The notes: generated by a model not told the origin, from the sequence alone. Counted from the first letter of the stretch, positions 1-7,233 are shown. The stretch: 64,000 bases of DNA from Pelagibius litoralis (GCF_011683915.1 NZ_JAAQPH010000012.1:1-64000), one strand, 5' to 3'. A program made the numbers and translations.

Positions 1-1
1 C

Positions 2-106
2 CTCGTCCGCGCCAATCTCATGCACCGAAAGCGCATCGACCGCCTGATCCAGTCCGATCCAGAGCCTCCGATCAACCCCGATCAGATGGTCCTCCAGTGG
101 GCCTAG
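2..106 (+). CDS. C-terminal end of an unidentified protein (5' truncated by window)
   Basis: An open frame enters from the left edge and ends at TAG 104-106, giving 34 residues (LVRANLMHRKRIDRLI... ending QMVLQWA). The tail is basic in its first half and proline/aspartate rich in its second half. No family can be named from so short a piece. It is followed at once by the repeat region, so the stop may be the natural gene end. The frame could also be fortuitous. Confidence 0.35.
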   Translation, partial: LVRANLMHRKRIDRLIQSDPEPPINPDQMVLQWA

Positions 107-126
107 TCTTAACCGGACACCAGTGG

Positions 127-605
127 GCTTGTCCCGAGTATCCATGGATCGGCTTCTTCCGAGTCTTGGCCGGGAAGGTTACGGCCGCGGCGCGATGGAC
201 CCTCGGAACAAGTCCGAGGGTGACGGGGGAGGAAACATTGCTGGTATGACGCGGCGCGAGGGGACCTTGCTCTCACAGCCCCGCGACACTGGACAGCAGG
301 CTGCTGAGCGGGCCGACCAGCAGCGGCGCCAGCCTGTAACCCTGCGGTTACGGCGCGGCGCTCTTCCCGCTCTCGAATTCACCCAGTGGTCATACTCGGG
401 CTTGTCCCGAGTATCCATGGATCGGCTTCTTCCGAGTCTTGGCCAGGAAGGTTACGGCCGCGGCGCGATGGACCCTCGGAACAAGTCCGAGGGTGACGGG
501 GGAGGAAACATTGCTGGTATGACGCGGCGCGAGGGGCGCCCGCTCTCACAGCCCCGCGACGCTGGACAGCAGGCTGCTGAGCGGGCCGACCAGCAGCGGC
601 GCCAG
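127..605. repeat. Two copies of a ~206-bp repeat, offset 273 bp
   Basis: Bases 127-332 and 400-605 are nearly identical, with a constant 273-base offset. Each copy contains two palindromes: arms ATACTCGGG/CCCGAGTAT around CTTGT (392-414 in copy 2) and arms ACCCTCGGA/TCCGAGGGT around ACAAG (472-494 in copy 2). The same twin-palindrome arrangement recurs at 41495-42135 and inside the coding gene near 3600. The right end of each copy carries the last 20 codons of the membrane-protein gene that ends at 546, so the duplication captured the 3' end of that gene. The spacer 333-399 has no gene. Confidence 0.85.
273..332 (-). pseudogene. Duplicated 3' terminal scrap of the neighbouring membrane-protein gene
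   Basis: These 60 bases match 546-605, the last codons and stop of the minus-strand membrane-protein gene, apart from a few substitutions (for example the Ala codon near the end reads Ser/Val-like here). No start or upstream coding sequence accompanies it. It is a by-product of the 273-bp duplication and not a functional gene. Confidence 0.7.
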
Positions 606-1589
606 CAGGCTGAGCACCGTGGCGAACTGGCGGCGGATCGACTGGAAGACATGCTCGTGGAGCCAGTTGCGCAGGTCCGCCCCATCGCTTGAGCCCTCCG
701 TTCCCTGCGCCGCCCCATAGGCCGCGCCCAGCAGGCGCAGGGCCGGCGTGGCGAAGGTCGCCATCAGGGTGATGGAGAACAGCGCGCCCCAGAAAGTGCT
801 GAGCCCGCCGGCGTACTTCGAGACCGCACTCGCCAGCGCCAGCTCCCGGCTGTCGACCAGCAGGCCCGTGGGCAGATGGGCGAAGAGGGTGATGGTGATG
901 GTGCTGGAGACCAGCACCGCGGAGAGCAGATAGACGCTGCGCTGCAGCGCCTTGATGCGCCGGTCCAGCGCCGCGCGCCAGGCAGCCTCGTCATTCCCGT
1001 CATGTGGCGGCAGGTCCCGCGCGTTGCCATAGGCAAAGGCGGCGGCAAAGGCGGTGGCGCCGATGCCGGAGAAGGTGGGCACCCAGGCCAGCCAGGTCAG
1101 ATGGCTGATGTCGCCCTCCCGAAAGCACTGGCCCGGCGCGACCAGGGCGGTTGGCAGGTCTGCCGCCGCGATCAGCTGGCAGATCGCCTTGTAGCCGAGC
1201 TGCACCAGCACCACGCGGTTGGCCTCTGCCTTGAAGTAGAGGACGAGGACGGCCAGCAGTGCGAAGACGGCGGCCAGGAAGATCAGCGCGGCGCGGCGCT
1301 GGCGCCCCGGCAGGCGCAGCGTCCACAGCACGAAGGTGATTACCACCGCAAGGCAGAGCAGGCTATGGAAGGCAGCCAGCGCGTGGTAGCTCATCATGTC
1401 GCCGAGGTGGATGAAGTCGCGCAGCGGCCGGGCGACAAACCCATCCGCATCGACCGCCAGGAAGCTGAGCTGCTCGGCCGTATCCAGCAAAGGCGCCAGC
1501 AGCAGCGCGGCCAGCACCAGCGGCGCCAGCGGCACCAAGGGCAGCCAGGCATCGCGCAGCGGAAAGACGGGTGAGGCGGATGACGGCAT
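546..1589 (-). CDS. Polytopic membrane protein of unknown function
   Basis: A 347-residue protein that I do not recognise. Hydrophobic stretches at about residues 15-33, 75-95, 100-122, 165-190, 220-243, 258-285 and 325-345 suggest six or seven membrane spans. The segment between about 190 and 215 is charged (DLPPHDGNDEAAWRAALDRR) and probably lies outside the membrane. The ATG lies about 230 bases upstream of the next gene, in the opposite direction. The stop is placed exactly inside a repeat whose second copy carries a duplicate of the last 20 codons. Codon usage is typical of the high-GC chromosome, so it is probably a real gene, but no role can be inferred. Confidence 0.7.
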   Translation of the reverse strand: MPSSASPVFPLRDAWLPLVPLAPLVLAALLLAPLLDTAEQLSFLAVDADGFVARPLRDFIHLGDMMSYHALAAFHSLLCLAVVITFVLWTLRLPGRQRRAALIFLAAVFALLAVLVLYFKAEANRVVLVQLGYKAICQLIAAADLPTALVAPGQCFREGDISHLTWLAWVPTFSGIGATAFAAAFAYGNARDLPPHDGNDEAAWRAALDRRIKALQRSVYLLSAVLVSSTITITLFAHLPTGLLVDSRELALASAVSKYAGGLSTFWGALFSITLMATFATPALRLLGAAYGAAQGTEGSSDGADLRNWLHEHVFQSIRRQFATVLSLLAPLLVGPLSSLLSSVAGL

Positions 1590-1746
1590 GAATTCCCCCG
1601 GCGGCGTTGAGGCAGGCGGTCGCGGCGTGGGCCGGAGGTGTCCGGCTCTCCCCTAAGCGCGTTGACCCTCTAAGCGCGTTGACTAGGGGCCACGCTAGCA
1701 CAGGGCGGCGGCGAAGGGGGAGGCCGAAGGAGGTACGCCGCGCAGT

Positions 1747-1800
1747 ATGCTAGGCTCTTTCAGAGTTTCACGGCACCGGCCCGCTCCCCCTCCCGGCCTC
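1747..1800. repeat. Half copy of a GC-rich inverted-repeat element
   Basis: The stretch around CAGAGTTTCACGGCACCGGC and the following CCCGCTCCCCCTCCCGG matches, in inverse orientation, the right arm of the perfect hairpin at 8533-8605 together with its flank (CTCTGAAAGAGTCTAG). Only one arm is present, so it cannot fold into the same hairpin. It lies just upstream of the acetyltransferase gene, which starts at 1817. Confidence 0.6.
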
Positions 1801-1816
1801 TTTGAAAAGGATCGAC

Positions 1817-2263
1817 ATGACCGAGGTAACCGTTAAGCGCCTGTCTGCCGGCGAAACCGAAACCGCCGGCGCGCTGTTTTCCATGATGGCGGCGGTCTTT
1901 GAGGAAGAGAGCGAGGATCTGAGCCCGGGCTATGTCGAGCGGCTGCTGGGCCGCGACGACTTCTGGGCCATGGCCGCCTTCATGGGGGGCGAATTGGTGG
2001 GCGGCCTGACCGCGCATACCCTGCCCCTGACGCGGCTTGAGGTATCGGAGGTCTTCATATTCGATCTCGCGGTCCGCCCGGTGGCGCAGCGCAAGGGGGT
2101 GGGGCGGCACCTTGTCGAGGCGCTGCGCCATGCGGCGGGCGCGGCGGGCATCCAAGTGGTCTTCGTTCCCGCCGACAACGAAGACCTCCATGCCCTCGAT
2201 TTCTACCGGGCCCTGGGCGGCGAGGCGGCGCCGGTAACGATCTTCACCTTCACGGGCCGATAG
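1817..2263 (+). CDS. GNAT acetyltransferase, AAC(3)-I-like
   Basis: A 148-residue protein of the GNAT fold that transfers an acetyl group from acetyl-CoA to an amine. The acetyl-CoA loop is seen as IFDLAVRPVAQRKGVGRHL (about 81-99; Q91-R-K-G-V-G). The overall pattern (RLLGRDDFWAMAAF, then a VGGLTAHTLP strand, EVFIFDLAV, and VPADNEDLHALDFYRALGG) resembles aminoglycoside 3-N-acetyltransferases type I such as AAC(3)-Ia by eye. ATG 1817 was chosen over an in-frame TTG at 1802 because AAAAGG lies seven bases upstream of it. Chromosomal GNATs of this type often act on other amines, so resistance is inference and the substrate is unknown. Confidence 0.8.
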   Translation: MTEVTVKRLSAGETETAGALFSMMAAVFEEESEDLSPGYVERLLGRDDFWAMAAFMGGELVGGLTAHTLPLTRLEVSEVFIFDLAVRPVAQRKGVGRHLVEALRHAAGAAGIQVVFVPADNEDLHALDFYRALGGEAAPVTIFTFTGR

Positions 2264-2290
2264 CGGGCGGCGGTGCGCCGCCTGGGTCCC

Positions 2291-3003
2291 CCTCACCCTC
2301 CCGCTGACGCGGGCCCCTCCCTCTCCCACGAAGGGGGAGAGGGAATGACAGCCGCCCTCTTTCGTTTCCCCTTCTCCCTTCAATCAAACGGGCCCAGGCG
2401 GGAGAGGGATCTGCGGTGGCCCCGCCATTACCTCCTCTCCAGAAAGGTGAGGCATTCACGACAGCCTCAATACTTCCCCCTCTCCCCTTGTGGGAGAGGG
2501 CCGGGGTGAGGGGGCTTTTTGTTTCCCTCTCTTCGCCTCTTGGGAGAAGGATTTGTCAGCCTGCCATTCCCCCTCACCCTCCCGCTGACGCGGGCCCCTC
2601 CCTCTCCCACGGAGGGGAGAGGGAATTACAGCCGCCCTCTTTCGTTTCCCCTTCTCCCTTCAATCAAACGGGCCCAGGCGGGAGAGGGATCTGCGGTGGC
2701 CCGGCCATTACCTCCTCTCCAGAAAGGTGAGGCATTCACGACAGCCTCAATACTTCCCCCTCTCCCCTTGTGGGAGAGGGCCGGGGTGAGGGGGCTTTTT
2801 GTTTTCCTCTCTTCCCCTCTTGGGAGAAGGACTTGTCAACCTGCCATTCCCCCTCACCCTCCCACTACGTGGGAAGCTGGTTCCCCCTCACCCTCCCACT
2901 ACGTGGGCCCCTCCCTCTCCCACGAAGGGGGAGAGGGAATGACAGGCGCCCTCTTTGGTTCCCCCTCTCCCCTTGTGGGAGAGGGCCGGGGTGAGGGGGC
3001 TTT
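2291..3003. repeat. Tandem array of a ~281-bp intergenic repeat (about 2.5 copies)
   Basis: The unit beginning CCTCACCCTCCC starts at 2291, 2572 and 2852, giving periods of 281 and 280 bases. The third unit is internally rearranged (CACTACGTGGG replaces CGCTGACGCGGG and is itself doubled). Each unit holds several short palindromes of the type CCCTCTCCC...GGGAGAGGG. Related sequence recurs at 24765-24902, 36885-37085, 37558-37860, 41262-42230 and 46886-47260. Long open frames through it (for example 2519-3613) are low-complexity proline/serine translations and are not genes. Confidence 0.9.
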
Positions 3004-3010
3004 TTGTTTC

Positions 3011-3739
3011 CTACCCTGTCGGCCCGCCTTGCCCCGCCGCCAGACCCCTCAGGTCATCCAGGGCGGCCTCCAGCCACTCGCGGTCCTCGTACATGTAGAT
3101 GCGCCCGGTGCCGCGCCGCGCGGCGACGACGGCGAGGTCGAGCTTGGCGTACAGCCCGGCGACCGTGCGCGCCGGGACGGCGACGGCCTCGCGCACCGCC
3201 TCGCCATAGCGGTAGAAGAGGTCGCGGTCGTGAAGCCATGCGTCCCGGTCGCCGGGGCCGAGCGGTTCGCGCCAGGGTGCCGGCAGCATGTGGGAGGTGT
3301 CGTAGCCCCTGCGGGCATCGCGGATATCGTGCAGGCGCTGGCGCAGGCGCCGGGCGCGGGCGTAGACCCTGCGCCGCTCCAGGGCCACCGCGATGCGGCG
3401 GAACAGCTCGGCGTCGGGGTTGGGCAGCCCCGCATCGGCGGGGCGCGCGGCCAGGGCGGCGAGGGCCGGCAGGGCCAGCCCCAGGGCCGGCAGGGCGGCG
3501 GCGGCGGCCAGCAGGGAGCGGCGGGAGACGGCTTCCGCCGCCCCGGCGTCATGCGCGGACTCGATCCGCGTATCCAGCGGGCGGCCCCCCTCAGCCGTCA
3601 CCCTCGGGCTTGACCCGAGGGCCCATCCCGCAGCCGTCCGGCGCTTGCCGCCGGCGCCGCCGTCCTCCGGGGCGCTTACTGCGTCTGCGGGATCGTTTTC
3701 AGGGAGGAAAGAATCTATGTTACAAGCCGAAGTAGCCAT
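3011..3739 (-). CDS. Exported protein with RR-type signal, paralogue 1 (repeat-inserted)
   Basis: A 242-residue protein of unknown function. After a long N-terminal extension comes a twin-arginine-like signal, SRRSLLAAAAALPALGLALP (about residues 72-91), then an alpha-helical, arginine-rich domain (PNPDAELFRRIAVALERRR to the end) with HMLPAPWREPLGPGDRDAW and IYMYEDREWLEAAL. It is almost identical over the mature part to the protein at 42245-42850. That paralogue has a shorter, unrelated N-terminus. The extra residues here are translated from a palindromic repeat at 3541-3631. It is divergent from a small XRE gene, as in the second copy. Export through Tat is inference: the S-R-R-x-L-L core fits, but the position of the signal, 70 residues in, is unusual. 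Confidence 0.7.
   Translation of the reverse strand: MATSACNIDSFLPENDPADAVSAPEDGGAGGKRRTAAGWALGSSPRVTAEGGRPLDTRIESAHDAGAAEAVSRRSLLAAAAALPALGLALPALAALAARPADAGLPNPDAELFRRIAVALERRRVYARARRLRQRLHDIRDARRGYDTSHMLPAPWREPLGPGDRDAWLHDRDLFYRYGEAVREAVAVPARTVAGLYAKLDLAVVAARRGTGRIYMYEDREWLEAALDDLRGLAAGQGGPTG
3541..3631. repeat. Palindromic repeat inserted in frame within a coding gene
   Basis: Two palindromes, CGCGGA-N5-TCCGCG (3554-3570) and CCCTCGGG-N5-CCCGAGGG (3601-3621), sit inside the 5' part of the gene at 3011-3739. The second has the same core and CTTGA loop as the intergenic twin-palindrome repeats at 41495-42135. In the minus-strand protein it encodes roughly AGWALGSSPRVTAEGGRPLD and the following residues, a segment absent from the paralogue at 42245. 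It resembles the situation of palindromic elements found within Rickettsia genes. That comparison is from general knowledge. Confidence 0.65.
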
Positions 3740-3823
3740 GGCCTGACTCCTCTAAAGTCGGGTTGTGGTCAGGCGCGGGTCGGTGTTACGAGCACCTTTC
3801 CGCGCCGCTAACGCGCATCAATA

Positions 3824-3842
3824 GTTAGATTAATCGTCTAAC
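3824..3842. promoter_or_regulatory. Candidate operator between RR-protein and XRE genes
   Basis: A perfect inverted repeat GTTAGA-N7-TCTAAC lies in the AT-rich part of the divergent intergenic region, 61 bases before the XRE start codon. Small XRE repressors commonly bind such sites to control themselves and the divergent gene. No binding evidence is available from sequence. Confidence 0.45.
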
Positions 3843-3902
3843 TTTTAAATTGATATCAGGACGGTGTTAGCCCGTCAATTGCTTTGTGATGACAAGAGCC
3901 CG

Positions 3903-4136
3903 ATGAGCCTGACGCCCGAACAATGCCGCGCCGCCCGCGCCCTGCTGAACTGGTCGCAACCCGACCTCGCCAAAGCGTCAGGGATCGGTAGGGCGACCAT
4001 CGCCAACCTGGAACGCGGCGCTCACACACCGCACCCCAGCAACCAAGCCGCCCTCCGCGATGCCCTGGAAGAGGCAGGCATAGAATTCCTCCCCGAAACC
4101 AAATCCAAAGGCGTCGGGGTACGGCTGCGGAAATAG
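3903..4136 (+). CDS. Small XRE-family HTH regulator, copy 1
   Basis: A 77-residue DNA-binding protein made almost only of the XRE/Cro helix-turn-helix: EQCRAARALLNWSQPDLAKA, then SGIGRATIANLERG (recognition helix, about residues 26-40), then a short tail AGIEFLPETKSKGVGVRLRK. ATG 3903 is preferred over an in-frame GTG at 3864 because its paralogue at 43037 begins at the same point (MSLT). The AGIEFLPE tail is characteristic of many alphaproteobacterial short XRE proteins. It is divergent from the exported RR-protein gene, and the pair is repeated at 42245-43276. It probably represses its own and the divergent promoter. Scraps of the same 3' end occur at 7000-7058 and 11038-11087. Confidence 0.85.
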   Translation: MSLTPEQCRAARALLNWSQPDLAKASGIGRATIANLERGAHTPHPSNQAALRDALEEAGIEFLPETKSKGVGVRLRK

Positions 4137-4173
4137 GCGAGGGCAGTGGTTCTTTTTGCTTTCCTCTTGCTGC

Positions 4174-4611
4174 ATGGCTGACCTCGCGGCCTATGGGGGC
4201 CTGTTCCTGGCCGCGCTTGCCGCCGCGACCCTGCTGCCGACCCAGTCGGAGGCCGCCCTGGTCGGACTGCTGCTTACCGACAGCTATCCGGTCATCCTTC
4301 TGGTCACCGTGGCCAGCCTGGGGAACGTGATGGGGTCTCTGATCAATTGGATGCTTGGACGCGGTATCGAACGGTTTCGCGGGCGCTCCTGGTTTCCCGC
4401 CAGTCCCGCGATGCTCGATCGCGCTTCCAGATGGTATCACCGCTACGGCCGCTGGTCGCTGTTGGCAAGCTGGGTGCCGGTCATCGGCGATCCCCTGACC
4501 GTCGTTGCCGGCGTTCTTCGCGAACCGCTGTGGAGCTTTCTGCTTCTGGTCGCCGTTGCGAAAACCGGCCGTTACCTGGTCCTCACCGGCATCACCCTGA
4601 ATTGGATGTAG
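4174..4611 (+). CDS. YqaA-type DedA/SNARE-associated membrane protein
   Basis: A 145-residue inner-membrane protein with hydrophobic spans at about residues 6-25, 32-55, 100-120 and 125-143. The reentrant-type segment LLPTQSEAALVGLL, the short GNVMGSLINWMLGRGIERF and the later GRWSLLASWVPVIGDPLTVVAG match the short YqaA branch of the DedA/VTT family, whose larger members act in membrane lipid homeostasis or scrambling. The YqaA function itself is not established. ATG 4174 is preferred to an in-frame TTG at 4156. The gene follows the XRE gene by 37 bases on the same strand and could share its transcript. The following 4612-4868 shows no convincing gene. Confidence 0.8.
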   Translation: MADLAAYGGLFLAALAAATLLPTQSEAALVGLLLTDSYPVILLVTVASLGNVMGSLINWMLGRGIERFRGRSWFPASPAMLDRASRWYHRYGRWSLLASWVPVIGDPLTVVAGVLREPLWSFLLLVAVAKTGRYLVLTGITLNWM

Positions 4612-4868
4612 GCGGCCTGTGAGGCTGTTCCAGTTGAACCCGTTGGGAGAGATGTCACGAGCCGAACGGCCGCTATGCGGACAAAATGGCTTTCGCTGCG
4701 CCTCGCACGAATGTCCGTTTCAGCCGGGTATACTGGTGGAACGGTTGCCTTGGAAAGCGGCGGAGGTTTGACAAACCTGCTGTCGTTCCGTCCCATCAAT
4801 TTTTGGGGCAACGCGATCACTCTGTCCCGCGTGGCCATTCGCTTCGAGCGAGATCGCGAGTCGCGTGT

Positions 4869-5375
4869 TCACGTCTCCGCCCGCTCGTCGGCTGGGATCG
4901 GGCAGTTGCTGCAGACGCGATGATCGCATAGGCGGCAGAGCGTGCGGCGCTCCATATCTGTCGTCTCCATCGAAGACAGCATCTTGTGAAGGAGCGCCGA
5001 AAGGGTCTCCTGCTCGGCGACGGTCAACGGCGTCAGTAGCGGCCGGATGGCGGCAAGGCGCCCCTTCAGGAGTTCCTCACGAAGGGTTCTGCCCCGCCTG
5101 CTGAGGTAGAGCGCGATCGCCCGTTTATCTCGTCCTTCGCGACGCTCGACGAGGCCATCGGCGACAAGCCGATCAACGAGGCGCACTGTGCCGGGGTGAG
5201 AAAGGCCAAGAATGCGTCGCAATTGATCGTTGGACGGGCCGGCGCCGTATCCAATGACAACCAGTGCCGCGGGGGTCTCACCGGCGTGGTTGAGGATGTC
5301 GCGTGCCGTGTCCTTGATGCGATCGGCGACAGCAAGCCCGACGACACCGAGCAGATTGGCGGTACGGTCACTCAT
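4869..5375 (-). CDS. MarR-family regulator with C-terminal cysteine cluster
   Basis: A 168-residue winged-helix regulator. The DNA-binding part runs from about 38 to 105: SNDQLRRILGLSHPGTVRLVDRLVADGLVERREGRDKRAI, with the wing at GRDKRAIALYLSRRG. The C-terminus has four cysteines in the arrangement C147-x2-C150-x4-C155-x2-C158, which suggests metal or redox sensing. The start is ATG 5375; the much longer frame upstream lacks support. It is divergent from the DUF3237 gene, with an inverted repeat ATGTGCG-TAG-CGCACAT in between. It probably represses that gene and itself. An identical-type operator and a decayed piece of a second copy of this gene occur at 6905-7000. Confidence 0.85.
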   Translation of the reverse strand: MSDRTANLLGVVGLAVADRIKDTARDILNHAGETPAALVVIGYGAGPSNDQLRRILGLSHPGTVRLVDRLVADGLVERREGRDKRAIALYLSRRGRTLREELLKGRLAAIRPLLTPLTVAEQETLSALLHKMLSSMETTDMERRTLCRLCDHRVCSNCPIPADERAET

Positions 5376-5412
5376 CCTTCGAAGAGTATGTGCGGCGCGC
5401 ACGAATTTCAAC

Positions 5413-5440
5413 TTGACAATATGTGCGTAGCGCACATGAT
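5413..5440 (+). promoter_or_regulatory. Operator and promoter-like element for MarR/DUF3237
   Basis: A perfect inverted repeat ATGTGCG-TAG-CGCACAT spans 5421-5437. On the plus strand TTGACA (5413-5418) lies 16 bases before CATGAT (5435-5440), so the repeat fills the spacer of a sigma70-like promoter facing the DUF3237 gene. The same repeat and about 35 flanking bases are found inverted at 6905-6956. Confidence 0.6.
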
Positions 5441-5531
5441 TGGCGCTATGGCTGAACGGCGACTTCATGGCGCCGCCACAGATCGGCGGGCGCCTGCGCG
5501 AAACGCGTGTGGTCCGCGCGGAGGGTAAGAA

Positions 5532-6146
5532 ATGCCAGACACGACTCGTAGAAGTATGTTTGTCGGCGCGGGACTTTATGCGGCAACGGCGCTTGTCGGG
5601 CGTGGCAATGCCCATACCCTGGAACCGGGCGCCGGCGGCCTGACACTCAGCGCCGCCGGCTGGGACGCGAACAGCCCTCCCGAATTGGCGTTCTTGTTTG
5701 AGGCGCGTGTCCAGCTTCACCTTCCGCCGATGGACGTGGGGCCGGCACCCGAAGGAAATCGCCTTATCTTTCTCGTAAAGGGCGGCACGTTCGAAGGGCC
5801 CCACCTGCGCGGACGTGTCGTGCCGGACGCAGGGGCGGACTGGGTGCGCATCCGGCCAGATGGGACGGGCGTCCTCGATGTACGTTTCTCCCTGGAGACA
5901 CACGACAACGCGTTGCTTTATGTCCACTGGCAAGGGCGGTTCTGGTCGGCGCCGGAAGATGCCGAGTATGCGACCGATCTCGAAAAACCGGACGACCCAG
6001 CAGGCGCATGGCGCTATTACTTCCGCGCGGCACCGCAATTCGAGACCGGGGACCCCCGCTATGCATGGCTCAATAACATCATCGCCGTGACCAAATCCCG
6101 AACAGGCGATGGCGGTCCCATCCATCGCGTTTTTGCTGTGAAGTGA
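5532..6146 (+). CDS. Exported DUF3237 domain protein
   Basis: A 204-residue protein. The N-terminus TRRSMFVGAGLYAATALVG looks like a twin-arginine or lipidation-free secretion signal. The remainder (about 45-204) fits the DUF3237/UPF0311 beta-barrel family: PPELAFLFEARVQL, GNRLIFLVKGGTFEGPHLRG, DWVRIRPDGTGVLDVRFSLE, YYFRAAPQFETGDPRYAWLN. Members of this family have no settled function, and some are annotated near aromatic-compound metabolism. GAGGGTAAG precedes the ATG. The gene is divergent from the MarR regulator and is its most likely target. Confidence 0.85.
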   Translation: MPDTTRRSMFVGAGLYAATALVGRGNAHTLEPGAGGLTLSAAGWDANSPPELAFLFEARVQLHLPPMDVGPAPEGNRLIFLVKGGTFEGPHLRGRVVPDAGADWVRIRPDGTGVLDVRFSLETHDNALLYVHWQGRFWSAPEDAEYATDLEKPDDPAGAWRYYFRAAPQFETGDPRYAWLNNIIAVTKSRTGDGGPIHRVFAVK

Positions 6147-6311
6147 TGCACTGACGGCGCGTTTCAGGCGCCCTGCGCACCTGACTGGCTGAACCGCCGA
6201 TCAGCGGGCGTGCGCCGGGCTGCCCCGCCTTGCGGCGATACCTCGTCCGGCGAGGCCGGGATGACGGGGGCACGAACCGGAACTCCGACCGAAAGGCCGG
6301 GCCGAGGACCG

Positions 6312-6893
6312 TTACACGGTCAAGGTCACCACCCACCTATGCTTGCCGATCTTCCGTGATCGCTCGAAGCCGAGACGCTCGAAGGTCGAGAGCGCTCCGT
6401 TGAACAGGAATGCCGGCGAAGCCTTTCGGCCCTCGATGTCTTCCGGGTATCCCTCGATGCGCCCGCCGCCCAGTTTCCTGATCTGTCCGATCGCACCCTC
6501 AAGCGCGGCGGACGCCATTCCGGTGCCGCGATGACCCTTGCCGGAAAAGAAGCAGGTAATCCGCCAGTCGGGGAGCATCGGATCGGTCGCCAGATAGGCA
6601 CGCTGATTATGAATTCGCGGAAGCTCGTCCGGCGATCCGAACTGGCACCAGCCGACGCAGTCCTTACCATGAAAGACCAGCGAGGCATGCGCCCGTCCTT
6701 CCCGAACGCGGCATTCCTTCGCCTTGCGTTTCCCCGCCGGGGAGTCGTCCGAGCCTTCGTCCTTACCGTGATACCACATGCACCAGCAGCCGCCCCAGAC
6801 ACCGTTGTTCGCCTCGACCAGACGCGCGAAGTCCGGCCAAGTGTCCGCATCGAGTGCTTTGGTTTCATATTTTGTCACGGGTTTTCTCGACAT
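6312..6893 (-). CDS. GNAT family N-acetyltransferase
   Basis: A 193-residue protein. The N-terminal WGGCWCMWYH segment (about 33-42) is typical of a GNAT subfamily annotated only as N-acetyltransferase. The acetyl-CoA site lies near 115-140: ITCFFSGKGHRGTGMASAALEGAIGQIRKLGG, with HRGTGMA replacing the usual Q/RxxGxG/A. The C-terminal strand FERLGFERSRKIGKHRWVV is the usual last beta-alpha unit. ATG 6893 is preferred over a TTG three bases upstream. The MarR-type inverted repeat at 6905-6921 lies directly upstream, so the MarR protein at 4869 may control it. Substrate unknown. Confidence 0.8.
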   Translation of the reverse strand: MSRKPVTKYETKALDADTWPDFARLVEANNGVWGGCWCMWYHGKDEGSDDSPAGKRKAKECRVREGRAHASLVFHGKDCVGWCQFGSPDELPRIHNQRAYLATDPMLPDWRITCFFSGKGHRGTGMASAALEGAIGQIRKLGGGRIEGYPEDIEGRKASPAFLFNGALSTFERLGFERSRKIGKHRWVVTLTV

Positions 6894-6904
6894 CAATCGC
6901 CATT

Positions 6905-6921
6905 ATGTGCGCTGCGCACAT
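6905..6921. promoter_or_regulatory. Second copy of the MarR-type operator
   Basis: ATGTGCG-CTG-CGCACAT is the same perfect 7-bp inverted repeat as at 5421-5437. The 35 bases beyond it (to about 6956) also match the MarR promoter region in inverse orientation. It sits 12 bases before the GNAT start codon at 6893. Confidence 0.6.
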
Positions 6922-7058
6922 ACCGTCAAGCTGAAAATCGTGCGCGCCGTACATAGTGATGGCCTTGTCGAGCGTCACGACGGACGCGACAGGCGCCGGC
7001 ATGGAATTCCTCCCCCAAACCAAAACCAAAGGCGTCGGGGGCTGGCTGCGGAAATAGG
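6922..7058 (+). pseudogene. Mosaic remnant: MarR gene fragment joined to XRE gene 3' end
   Basis: After the copied MarR promoter region, 6957-6995 matches the MarR codons for DGLVERxxGRD (intact gene, about 5120-5157 on the minus strand). Most of the coding part before it is missing. At about 7000 the sequence switches to the last 60 bases of the small XRE gene (GMEFLPQTKTKGVGG-LRK-stop; compare 4077-4136). No open frame joins them into a working gene. It is the product of two deletions or recombinations between genes that are both intact nearby. Confidence 0.65.
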
Positions 7059-7233
7059 GAAGGGTGAACCCGGCACCCGCCCGCCGGGCTTGTCCGCAAT
7101 CGACCCAAGGCAGCCGTTCGATACAGGAGACGTGAACGGCCGATAAGCGCCAGGAACTGCCGTTCCTAAAGCTGTACACACGGACATCCAAGCCCCAGCC
7201 ATTCCTGATCGTGGAAATCCACGACGGCACCCG

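Noticed and set aside
2519-3613. 364-residue plus-strand frame
   Set aside because: Runs through tandem repeats and then opposite the RR-protein gene; repeated Pro/Ser/Leu blocks mark it as repeat translation.
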